DNA of 8,227 nucleotides, taken from Patescibacteria group bacterium (GTDB lineage: Bacteria > Patescibacteriota > WWE3 > UBA101185 > UBA10185). Within the stretch, counting starts at the first letter, position 1, and the number at the start of each line of letters is the position of its first letter. The notes under the pieces were generated by a model that was not told the DNA's origin, searched no databases, and worked only from the letters and a program-made list of their open reading frames with translations. The translations under genes were made by a program, and so were the position numbers. Positions 1-5,513 of the stretch are shown piece after piece. The stretch is taken from the NCBI GenBank assembly GCA_022710505.1, contig JAKLGS010000032.1, positions 1 to 8,227 of the forward strand, read 5' to 3'.

Positions 1-141
1 CAGAAAACCAAATTCAACCTACATTCCTATATAAGAAGGCAACAGACTTGGTTTAAGAAAAATAACTTAATAGAGTGGTTTGATATTACTAAGGACGATT
101 TTAAAGAAATAATATACAATAGAATAAAGGAGAACTTATAA
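1..141 (+). CDS. miaA: tRNA dimethylallyltransferase MiaA, C-terminal end (5' truncated by window)
   Basis: An open frame runs from base 1 to a TAA at 139-141 and gives 46 residues. They contain SYIRRQQTWFKKNN followed by EWFDIT. This matches the conserved C-terminal part of MiaA, where an arginine-rich helix (Y-x-R-R-Q-x-T-W-F) is followed by a short W-F-D strand. MiaA transfers a dimethylallyl group to N6 of A37 in tRNAs that read codons beginning with U. The catalytic P-loop and substrate-binding regions lie before the window. The stop codon touches the ATG of the next gene at 142, and the Shine-Dalgarno site of that gene lies inside the last codons, so the two are probably co-transcribed. 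Identification rests on this short but distinctive tail. Confidence 0.88.
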   Translation, partial: QKTKFNLHSYIRRQQTWFKKNNLIEWFDITKDDFKEIIYNRIKENL

Positions 142-1131
142 ATGGATAAACAAATAGTAATATCAATTAAAACTATAATTCTTTTTCTGCTGACAATTTT
201 AGGTCTTTTTGTTATTTACAGATTGGGGCCAATCATAGGAATACTTTTATTATCAACATTGCTGGTTATATCTATGGAACAACCTGTGAGGTATTTCATG
301 AGAGGTTTTCTATTCAATAAAAGAATATCCAGAGGACTTGCGGTCTTAATTTCTTATTCTCTGTTTGTTTTAATAATATTAGGAGTTCTCACATTTGTTG
401 TCCCTCCTTTAATTACAGAGCTTCAAAAAATGATTGTTAGCATCCCTTATATGCTTCAAAATGTTAAAATTCCGCAGGAGTGGCAGTCATCCGTTCCGAA
501 TATGATTCCCGATACGTCTAAAATATCTACTGGAGTAATAAATGCAACATTTTCAATTTTTTCAAATTTTGCCACTTTCTTGAGTGTTCTTGTCATATCA
601 ATTTACATGTCATTGGATTGGGAAAATATCAAAAAGGGTTTTATTTCTCTTTTTCCTAAGAATAATGAGGATATAGTACAAGAGACTATAGAAGATATCG
701 AAAAAAATGTCGGGGCTTGGATAAAAGGTCAATTACTTTTAATGCTGGTAATTGGAGTAGCAAGTTTTATTGGGCTTTCAATTTTGGGAGTTAGGTATTC
801 TGTTGGTTTGGGTTTATTGTCAGGTATTTTTGAAGCTATTCCGAACGTTGGTCCTGTTCTATCTGCTATAGTGGCTGGTTTAATAGGTTTTACAGACAGC
901 CCCATAAAAGGTATTGGAGTAGTATCTCTTTTTGTGATAATTCAACAGTTGGAAAACAACTTACTTGTTCCAAAGATTATGGGTAAGGTTTCCGGATTTA
1001 GACCCCTTGTTATTTTGCTTGCTTTACTTGTAGGGGCAAATTTTTTTGGAATAATTGGGGCTGTGTGCGCTGTTCCGGTAACAATGATAGCCTCAACTAT
1101 CTTGAAGAAATTTTTCGGGACAAACAATTAA
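142..1131 (+). CDS. AI-2E family transporter (TqsA/YdiK-type membrane protein)
   Basis: This 329-residue polytopic protein has hydrophobic segments near residues 9-45 (two), 64-90, 135-157, 197-217, 219-248, 256-270 and 286-320. That is the usual layout and length of the AI-2E_transport (PF01594, formerly UPF0118) family. Diagnostic stretches are the polar turn EAIPNVGP at 231-238 and QQLENNLLVPKIMG at 268-281, followed by a glycine-rich last membrane region and a basic C-terminal end (LKKFF). The long loop at about 90-135 would face outward. Family members have been linked to autoinducer-2 export or to Na+/H+ exchange; the substrate here cannot be read from sequence. The ATG is supported by AAAGGAGA at 126-133, 8 bases upstream. 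The gene follows miaA with no gap and ends 8 bases from the 3' end of the opposing rnpB. Confidence 0.93.
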   Translation: MDKQIVISIKTIILFLLTILGLFVIYRLGPIIGILLLSTLLVISMEQPVRYFMRGFLFNKRISRGLAVLISYSLFVLIILGVLTFVVPPLITELQKMIVSIPYMLQNVKIPQEWQSSVPNMIPDTSKISTGVINATFSIFSNFATFLSVLVISIYMSLDWENIKKGFISLFPKNNEDIVQETIEDIEKNVGAWIKGQLLLMLVIGVASFIGLSILGVRYSVGLGLLSGIFEAIPNVGPVLSAIVAGLIGFTDSPIKGIGVVSLFVIIQQLENNLLVPKIMGKVSGFRPLVILLALLVGANFFGIIGAVCAVPVTMIASTILKKFFGTNN

Positions 1132-1139
1132 TATAAATA

Positions 1140-1484
1140 GGCACGGGAAGCCTATAAGCCAGATTCTGTATTATCCGATCATCTATCTACGCCCCATCTT
1201 TGTACCTTGCCGAGCCGACTCAAAGCGGTACGTTCGTGGGTTTCTGCAGGGTGGGATTGCCCGTTTCATATCTTTTCCGTGCTTAAGCTTACGGAAAAAG
1301 CTCGTCTCTGTTGCTCTCGGAAGATGTTAATTCACCATCCGTTTCCATTAATTTTCATTAATGAAACACCAGCGATTACGCGTCGGAGGTTACCCTCCGT
1401 CCCCTTGCTCTGTGCAGTCTGGACTTTCCTCTTCTAATCCGGGTTCACACCTTTCATAAAAGCGATCAGTCAGCTTCCCGTGCC
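1140..1484 (-). ncRNA. rnpB: RNase P RNA (catalytic RNA of ribonuclease P), compact type
   Basis: The minus strand carries both hallmark halves of the P4 core: GAGGAAAGTCC (1431-1421) near the 5' end and ACAGAATCTGGCTTATAG (1169-1152) near the 3' end. The ends pair through a perfect 12-bp P1 helix, GGCACGGGAAGC (1484-1473) with GCTTCCCGTGCC (1151-1140), which sets the limits at about 345 nt. Other recognisable parts are a P2-like pairing CTGATC/GATCGG, a CGGAGG-GTAA-CCTCCG hairpin (P8-like), the CAACAGAGA segment, and TAGATAGATGATC before the 3' core. An AU-rich hairpin with a GAAA loop (1367-1341) and a TTTTCCGT/ACGGAAAA hairpin (1298-1273) fill the specificity region. RNase P removes 5' leaders from pre-tRNAs. 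The P15-P17 region looks reduced. The 76-codon plus-strand open frame across this gene (1207-1437) is a by-product of the RNA sequence. Confidence 0.97.
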
Positions 1485-1487
1485 GTT

Positions 1488-1496
1488 ATTATAACA
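1488..1496 (-). promoter_or_regulatory. Extended -10 promoter of rnpB
   Basis: Read on the minus strand the sequence is TGTTATAAT, a perfect -10 hexamer preceded by the TGn extension. It lies just upstream of the P1 helix. Normal spacing of 6-7 bases puts initiation at about 1481-1482, inside the first bases of P1, so either the RNA starts slightly within the helix or spacing is shorter than usual. There is no good -35 hexamer 16-18 bases further upstream, which fits an extended -10 promoter. Confidence 0.7.
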
Positions 1497-1530
1497 TTTT
1501 CTGTCTTTTTTTGTTTTATTAAAATTGTGA

Positions 1531-1536
1531 TAGAAT
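1531..1536 (+). promoter_or_regulatory. Putative -10 element for the 1567 gene
   Basis: TAGAAT lies 30 bases before the ATG at 1567. Initiation at about 1543 would give a leader of some 24 nt containing the Shine-Dalgarno site AAAGGA (1553-1558). Only T-rich sequence lies where a -35 would be expected, so this is a weak call. It is back to back with the rnpB promoter in an 82-bp divergent spacer. Confidence 0.4.
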
Positions 1537-1566
1537 GCTAGAAAAATCTTAGAAAGGATAGAATAA

Positions 1567-1917
1567 ATGGGAAACCTTCTTTTTAAAAGAAAAAAACGTA
1601 ATCAAGAAAATGTTTTTAGACCTACCGAGGAACTTATTCTCGAAAAACGTCTACAAGAAGCATTAGCGTTAAAGGGGTATAAACTGGGTAAAGAGCATCA
1701 GGATAGTTTTCAAATTATAACCTATTCAATTGTCAAACCTGGTTTTCTTAGCTTCCTGTCTATCGGATCCATAATTATTCGCGAGCAGCTTCAAGAAGTG
1801 GAGCTTTGGGTTTACAGATTGGGTAATTATTGGGTTGATGATCTGATGGATATCTTATCCGCTTTCGAAAAAGAAGTTGGACATAGTATTCAAAAGGAGG
1901 TAGTTACAAGTTTTTAA
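1567..1917 (+). CDS. Hypothetical protein, 116 aa, basic N-terminus
   Basis: I do not recognise this protein. The start is well supported by AAAGGA at 1553-1558, 8 bases before the ATG, and the gene ends just before a strong terminator, so it looks like a genuine one-gene unit. The first 12 residues are strongly basic (KRKKRNQ). Residues 20-36 form a likely amphipathic helix, 45-80 alternate hydrophobic residues as expected for beta strands (around FQIITYSIV and GSIIIREQ), and 80-107 look helical with aromatic residues (LWVYRLGNYWVDD). There is no signal peptide and no clear membrane segment, although 57-71 is fairly hydrophobic. It is probably a small alpha/beta cytoplasmic protein, perhaps binding nucleic acid or membrane through its basic end. 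No function can be given. Confidence 0.75.
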   Translation: MGNLLFKRKKRNQENVFRPTEELILEKRLQEALALKGYKLGKEHQDSFQIITYSIVKPGFLSFLSIGSIIIREQLQEVELWVYRLGNYWVDDLMDILSAFEKEVGHSIQKEVVTSF

Positions 1918-1939
1918 TTATTTCTCATCTAACCTTAAT

Positions 1940-1975
1940 AGCGTCCGGTTTTAGATTTTTCTCCGGACGCTTTTT
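1940..1975 (+). terminator. Rho-independent terminator after the 1567 gene
   Basis: AGCGTCCGG (1940-1948) pairs perfectly with CCGGACGCT (1963-1971) across a 14-base T-rich loop. The right arm runs into a TTTTT tract at 1971-1975. The GC-rich stem stands out against the AT-rich surroundings. It sits 22 bases after the stop of the unknown gene and directly abuts the mltG promoter. There is no matching T tract on the minus strand, so it should act only on rightward transcripts. Confidence 0.92.
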
Positions 1976-1978
1976 GTA

Positions 1979-1987
1979 TGCTAAAAT
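1979..1987 (+). promoter_or_regulatory. Extended -10 promoter of mltG, predicted leaderless start
   Basis: TGCTAAAAT is a TGn-extended -10 element. The hexamer ends at 1987, leaving 6 bases (ACTTGC) before the mltG ATG at 1994, so the predicted transcription start is the A of the start codon. No -35 is visible; that position lies in the terminator stem. No Shine-Dalgarno sequence precedes the ATG. Confidence 0.6.
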
Positions 1988-1993
1988 ACTTGC

Positions 1994-3076
1994 ATGTCTG
2001 AAGAATTAGATCCGGAAAAATATCACGTTTTAACACCTAAAAAGAAAAAATTAGTAGTGTTTTTTCTATTATTTTTATTCCTTTTCTTTATACCTCTGAT
2101 GTCTCTCATTTATTATAAGAGCGCTGTTCACAGACCTTCTCAAACTGCAAAAGAAGCTAATTTTGAAATAGGATCGGGAGATGATGTTTTTGAAATAGCT
2201 CAGATGCTTTATGAAAAAGAGGCTATAAATTCAGAATTTCTTTTCATTTTTTATGTCTTCTTGAATAGGTCCGATACAAATATTCAAGCTGGTACTTACA
2301 AAATTCCAGCTGGTACTTCATTGGTAACTTTAGTTGACATGTTAAAAAATGGGAGAAATGATATATCTTTAACATTTTTAGAGGGTTGGAGATTGGAACA
2401 ATTCGCAATTTATGCTTCACGAAAACTCAAAAACTTTAACTACCAGGATTTTATGGAGATTGCTAAACCGTATGAAGGTTATCTTTTTCCTGATACTTAT
2501 TTTTTTAATTTAGATGCAGATGAGGAGGAAGTTTTTAATAAGTTAAGAGATACTTTTGATAAGAAGACTACGAATATCCTCACAGGTGAAAATTTGGATA
2601 AGGTCGGTTTATCAAAACAGGAAGCAGTAATTTTTGCGTCTATGGTTGAAAGAGAGGTCTCTAACCCTGAAGATGCTCCTATTGTCGCTGGTATTTTAAT
2701 AAAAAGATGGAAAGAAGGTATGAAATTAGATGTAGACGCTACAACTCAATATAGTGTTGCGTATAAAAGATTGTGTGGTGGTGATGGGGGCGACATAATA
2801 TGCACTCCAACTTTAGAAGATATGTACGATATTGATTGGTGGCCTCACAACCTTACCCGCGAGGAATTAGACACGAAAAATCCTTATAACACCCGAGCTG
2901 TGGTTGGTCTCCCACCGACTCCCATCTCAAGTTTTAGTTTATCGTCACTATCTGCGGTTATAAATTATGAGAAAACTCCTTATTACTACTATTTAACCGA
3001 TAAAGACGGAATAATGAGATACAGCGTTAGTCTAAGTGAACACGAGCAAAATATTTCAAACTATCTTTCAAATTGA
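1994..3076 (+). CDS. mltG: Endolytic murein transglycosylase MltG
   Basis: MltG cuts nascent glycan strands beside the synthesis complex and so sets strand length. This 360-residue protein has the expected order: a short cytoplasmic tail with lysines (KKKK at 16-19), one membrane anchor at about 20-41, a LysM-like region at about 55-120, then the YceG catalytic domain. Family motifs are EGYLFPDTYFF (161-171), SMVERE (216-221) with Glu219 matching the catalytic glutamate, DATTQYS (248-254), PYNTR (297-301) and GLPPTPIS (305-312). The usual GLPPGPI-N-PG motif is altered to GLPPTPI-SSFS. Cys261 and Cys270 flank a glycine-rich insert (GGDGGD) that could form a disulfide outside the cell. Length is normal for the family. 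There is no Shine-Dalgarno site; the -10 spacing implies a leaderless mRNA. The gene converges on the minus-strand gene with a 6-base gap. Confidence 0.95.
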   Translation: MSEELDPEKYHVLTPKKKKLVVFFLLFLFLFFIPLMSLIYYKSAVHRPSQTAKEANFEIGSGDDVFEIAQMLYEKEAINSEFLFIFYVFLNRSDTNIQAGTYKIPAGTSLVTLVDMLKNGRNDISLTFLEGWRLEQFAIYASRKLKNFNYQDFMEIAKPYEGYLFPDTYFFNLDADEEEVFNKLRDTFDKKTTNILTGENLDKVGLSKQEAVIFASMVEREVSNPEDAPIVAGILIKRWKEGMKLDVDATTQYSVAYKRLCGGDGGDIICTPTLEDMYDIDWWPHNLTREELDTKNPYNTRAVVGLPPTPISSFSLSSLSAVINYEKTPYYYYLTDKDGIMRYSVSLSEHEQNISNYLSN

Positions 3077-3082
3077 TTCTAA

Positions 3083-3484
3083 TTAATCCGAATCCTTAAG
3101 ACTTTTAATTATTAAATCTTTGGTAATTTTTATTCCATAATTTTCCAATATTTTATCTTTAACAAAGATTGGAATAGCTGCCTCTTTTGAAATTTCTAGT
3201 GCGTCTTTTATTCCAATATTAATGTCAAAGTCTCTACCTTCTTTTTTCAAGGTAAGATAAGCGTAAAAATTATTACAGTAGCAGTGATAAATTTTTATAT
3301 GAGCAATATCAATTCCGCACCCATATAAAATTCTTTTAATGCTGTTATAGATTGATGGGGTCGTGGTCTTGTTATTAAATATAATTTCTATCGGCAGTAG
3401 AGTTTTTAAGGATTTACAAAATAAATACAGTGTAGAAAAATCTGTGTAAGGAACCTCAGTTATAAATTTTACTGGCTTATACAT
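3083..3484 (-). CDS. Diverged bifunctional nuclease family (BFN/DUF151) protein
   Basis: The 133-residue product fits the BFN (DUF151) domain in pattern rather than in strict identity. In order: a LLPIEI strand (29-34), TPSIYNSIKRIL (42-53) where the family has a R-P-x-T-H-x-L-L helix, a strand pair HIKIYHCYCNNFYAYLTL (62-79) matching the family's V-x-I-x-D-L-x-D-x-T-F-Y-A, then DFDINIGIKDALEIS (85-99) followed by IPIFVKDKILENYGI (104-118). The last part corresponds to R-P-S-D-A-I-A-L-A and A-P-I-F-V-x-E-x-V-L. The usual R-P-S-D is GIKD here, so activity is doubtful. BFN proteins have been reported as nucleases; their cellular role in bacteria is poorly known. I chose the ATG at 3484. An upstream TTG at 3535 would extend it by 17 residues but overlap the divergent gene. 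It is the only protein gene on this strand. Confidence 0.68.
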   Translation of the reverse strand: MYKPVKFITEVPYTDFSTLYLFCKSLKTLLPIEIIFNNKTTTPSIYNSIKRILYGCGIDIAHIKIYHCYCNNFYAYLTLKKEGRDFDINIGIKDALEISKEAAIPIFVKDKILENYGIKITKDLIIKSLKDSD

Positions 3485-3498
3485 ATTTTTATAAATGT

Positions 3499-3504
3499 AA
3501 TATA
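3499..3504 (-). promoter_or_regulatory. Putative -10 of the BFN-family gene
   Basis: On the minus strand this reads TATATT, 14 bases before the ATG at 3484, which predicts a leader of about 8 nt. It overlaps the -10 of the divergent plus-strand operon in an almost pure A/T spacer. No -35 or Shine-Dalgarno site is visible. The AT richness makes chance matches likely. Confidence 0.35.
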
Positions 3505-3508
3505 TAAT
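3503..3508 (+). promoter_or_regulatory. -10 element of the 3519-ftsEX-hydrolase operon
   Basis: A perfect TATAAT ends 10 bases before the ATG at 3519. Standard spacing puts initiation at about 3515, giving a leader of about 4 nt with no room for a Shine-Dalgarno site. The following TGTTATAAAT contains none. There is no clear -35 element. Confidence 0.5.
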
Positions 3509-3518
3509 TGTTATAAAT

Positions 3519-3953
3519 ATGTCTAATCTGCTCAAAAATACTTATGACAAAATGGAAGCTATTAAGGGCAAAAGGCTCGTTTATATGCTTTTAGCCATTT
3601 TTGTCTCTTTTACCACAGTAGGTATTTCAATTGGATATCTTATGTCACCGAAATTAAATGAAGATGAAACACCTGTGAAGACCTATTCGGGAAATTTGCC
3701 AAAATCCGAGAAGACAGAAGCTTCCGGGAAAATTACTTATGTGAATCCTGAAATGTATCCAATAGATGAAATATCGTATTCTCTTACTGATGGTTCTGGT
3801 AAAGATATTTATTTATTATCAGCAAAGGATAATAAATTAGAAATATCTGAAGGGTTGTATGTAAAGGTAATTGGTACTTTAAGTACATTAAAGGATGGGA
3901 AAACTCCTGTTCTTTTGGTTGAGGAGGTAATAATAAACAATGTCTCAAATTGA
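3519..3953 (+). CDS. Membrane-anchored hypothetical protein with OB-like beta domain, first gene of the ftsEX operon
   Basis: This is a 144-residue protein that I cannot assign to a named family. Residues 1-18 are polar and basic (K6, K11, K16, K18, R19), 20-42 form one membrane helix, 45-66 are a charged linker, and 68-140 make a compact beta-rich domain. The strand pattern is GKITYVNP, ISYSLTDGSGKDIYLLS, GLYVKVIGTLS and TPVLLVEEVII. The central strand-turn-strand with G-L-x-V-x-V-x-G resembles small OB-fold domains, but this is inference. By the positive-inside rule the domain is outside the cell. Its last 14 bases overlap ftsE, and the ftsE Shine-Dalgarno site lies in its final codons, so translation is probably coupled. 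It could be an accessory or sensor part of the FtsEX complex. The start follows a TATAAT by 10 bases without a Shine-Dalgarno site. Confidence 0.78.
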   Translation: MSNLLKNTYDKMEAIKGKRLVYMLLAIFVSFTTVGISIGYLMSPKLNEDETPVKTYSGNLPKSEKTEASGKITYVNPEMYPIDEISYSLTDGSGKDIYLLSAKDNKLEISEGLYVKVIGTLSTLKDGKTPVLLVEEVIINNVSN

Positions 3954-4626
3954 ATTTAAAAATGTTACTAAAGAATATATTCCTGGTAATAAAGTTCTGG
4001 ATGATGTGTCATTTTCAATTGAAAAAGGAGAATTTATTTTTATAATCGGGCCTTCGGGGGCGGGTAAATCAACAATTATTAAATTACTAACTAGAGAAGA
4101 AAAACCAGAAGAAGGTCAGGTTGTTTTCAATAATCAGGATATTTCAAATATTAAACCTGAAGAAATGCCTGAATTTAGAAGAAAAATAGGTGTAGTTTAT
4201 CAGGATTATAAACTTCTTAACTCCAAGACTGTATATGATAATGTGGCCGTATCGTTGGAAGTGGTTGATGCTGACGAGCAGGAAATTAAAAGTGTAGTCC
4301 CAAATGTTTTAAGTCTGGTAGGTCTTTTAGACCATTCTTCATACTACCCCCAAGAGTTATCGGGAGGTGAGAAACAAAGAGTTGCTATCGCCCGAGCTTT
4401 AGCTCACGAGCCCGATGTTTTAATTGCTGATGAAGCTACCGGAATGATTGATCCCGATGTTTCAGATGAAATAGTGGAGTTATTAGAAAAAATTAACTCT
4501 TTGGGTACAACTGTTATTATGGCAACACACGATCAAAGAATTGTTGATAAATTAACTAAAAGAGTTATTAAAATTCAGAAGGGTAAACTAGTATCTGATA
4601 AAAAGGGAGGTAAATATCGTGCCTAA
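3940..4626 (+). CDS. ftsE: Cell division ATP-binding protein FtsE
   Basis: FtsE is the cytoplasmic ATPase of the FtsEX complex, which in other bacteria couples divisome state to peptidoglycan hydrolase activation. All ABC ATPase motifs are present in the 228 residues: Walker A GPSGAGKST (37-45), Q-loop VYQDYKLL (86-93, Gln88; the Q-D-x-K-L-L form is typical of FtsE), signature LSGGEKQR (140-147), Walker B VLIADE (160-165), and H-loop ATHD (195-198, His197). The stretch after Walker B reads ADEATGMIDP (163-172), where FtsE normally has ADEPTGNLDP. The proline is replaced but the D-loop Asp171 is kept. Length is normal. GAGGAGGT at 3921-3928 lies 11 bases before the ATG, slightly far but strong. 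The gene overlaps its upstream neighbour by 14 bases and ftsX by 8. Confidence 0.96.
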   Translation: MSQIEFKNVTKEYIPGNKVLDDVSFSIEKGEFIFIIGPSGAGKSTIIKLLTREEKPEEGQVVFNNQDISNIKPEEMPEFRRKIGVVYQDYKLLNSKTVYDNVAVSLEVVDADEQEIKSVVPNVLSLVGLLDHSSYYPQELSGGEKQRVAIARALAHEPDVLIADEATGMIDPDVSDEIVELLEKINSLGTTVIMATHDQRIVDKLTKRVIKIQKGKLVSDKKGGKYRA

Positions 4627-5506
4627 AGTTTGGAACATATTAAAAAACTATATACAGAAAGAAAGATTAATGACGGTTTCAAACATTTTAGTTATGGGAG
4701 TGACCTTCCTACTCCTTGGGATTTTTATTGAAGTGGTAGTGTTGTCCCAAACAATGTTGAAATATTTAGAAGACCAGGCTCAAATTACCGTATTTTTTAA
4801 AGATGAGTTCGGAGAAGATAAGATAATTCCTTTTAAAGATAGTTTACTTTCAGACGATAGAATTTCTGAAGTAACTTATATTTCCAAAGAGGAAGCCTTG
4901 AAGATTTTTAAAGATATAAATCAAGATCAACCGGTTTTATTGGAATCTATTTCTGCGAGTGTGTTGCCTGCCAGTTTGGAGATTAAGACAAAGAAAATTA
5001 CTGATCTCGAAGGGCTTACAAACGAGCTTCAATCAAAAGAGGGTGTAGAGGAGGTCAGGTTCTATAAAGATGTTATTCAAAAATTTAAATCGGTTAGTAA
5101 CGCTGTGTATATAGTTGGTTTTATTTTAGTGATTATGTTCTTCCTAATTTCATACTCGGTGATTATTTCTTCTTTAAGGACAGCAATAGATTCGCGTGGC
5201 CAGGAACTTGAAGTAATGAGATTAGTAGGAGCCAAGGATTCTTACATGACGAAACCCTTTATGTACCAAGGAGTGTTTTTTAGCGCAGTGTCATCCTTTT
5301 TATCATCGATTGTAATCTTCATTTTAGGGTTTGTTGAAAGTAAGTTAGGTGTATTTTCCAGGGGTTTATCCTTTGGTTTTTTACCTAAAGTATTCATGAA
5401 TCCCGTAATATTTTCTTTGATTTTAGCCTTTATTCTCATACTTTCCGGATTTGTTTTGGGATACTTCGGAAGCAAGGCTGCGGTCAAGAAATATTTAAAA
5501 TATTAA
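4619..5506 (+). CDS. ftsX: Cell division permease-like protein FtsX
   Basis: FtsX is the membrane partner of FtsE. It passes the ATPase signal through its outer loop to a secreted hydrolase. The 295 residues show the standard topology: a cytoplasmic N-terminal helix, TM1 at about 22-44, an outer domain at about 50-160 containing SVLPASLEI (114-122), which matches the N-P-L-P-A-S-x-E-V signature, then TM2 at about 162-185, TM3 at about 216-240 and TM4 at about 262-285. Between TM2 and TM3 the cytoplasmic segment RGQELEVMRLVGAKDSYM (193-210) is the family's coupling region for FtsE. The start is GTG, supported by GGGAGG at 4605-4610, 8 bases upstream. It overlaps the ftsE stop by 8 bases, so translation is likely coupled. 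The secreted coiled-coil hydrolase gene follows after 7 bases. Confidence 0.95.
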   Translation: MPKVWNILKNYIQKERLMTVSNILVMGVTFLLLGIFIEVVVLSQTMLKYLEDQAQITVFFKDEFGEDKIIPFKDSLLSDDRISEVTYISKEEALKIFKDINQDQPVLLESISASVLPASLEIKTKKITDLEGLTNELQSKEGVEEVRFYKDVIQKFKSVSNAVYIVGFILVIMFFLISYSVIISSLRTAIDSRGQELEVMRLVGAKDSYMTKPFMYQGVFFSAVSSFLSSIVIFILGFVESKLGVFSRGLSFGFLPKVFMNPVIFSLILAFILILSGFVLGYFGSKAAVKKYLKY

Positions 5507-5513
5507 AAGACCT

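Noticed and set aside
942..1127. Minus-strand open frame in the transporter gene
   Set aside because: It is the reverse of a conserved membrane region of the AI-2E family and has no start signals.
1341..1367. AT-rich hairpin with TTTC loop taken as an independent regulatory element
   Set aside because: It is an internal helix of the RNase P RNA.
1207..1437. 76-codon plus-strand open frame
   Set aside because: It lies wholly within rnpB on the opposite strand, has no ribosome-binding site, and its peptide is compositionally odd; the RNA gene explains the sequence.
1893..1975. Perfect Shine-Dalgarno AAAGGAGGT at 1893-1901 followed by the terminator, suggesting a leader peptide controlling mltG
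   Set aside because: No ATG, GTG or TTG follows at a workable distance. The bases encode KEVV in the 1567 gene, and mltG has its own promoter after the terminator.
2287..2318. 11-bp direct repeat AGCTGGTACTT (2287-2297 and 2308-2318)
   Set aside because: It encodes the A-G-T pattern twice in the LysM-like part of MltG, in different codon phases relative to P-A-G-T; too short and isolated to be more than coincidence of coding sequence.
3074..3094. GATTC...GAATC inverted repeat between the convergent mltG and BFN-like genes
   Set aside because: Only 5 bp of stem with a 10-base loop and no T tract; too weak to call a terminator.
3485..3535. Longer form of the minus-strand gene from a TTG at 3535
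   Set aside because: It would overlap the divergent gene by 17 bases and add a segment outside the BFN-like domain; the ATG at 3484 is a better start.
5496..5513. Possible internal leaderless promoter before the hydrolase gene (TAAAAT at 5496-5501, TATTAA at 5501-5506)
   Set aside because: The matches are poor or wrongly spaced, and the gene lies 7 bases after ftsX, so coupling within the operon is a simpler explanation.
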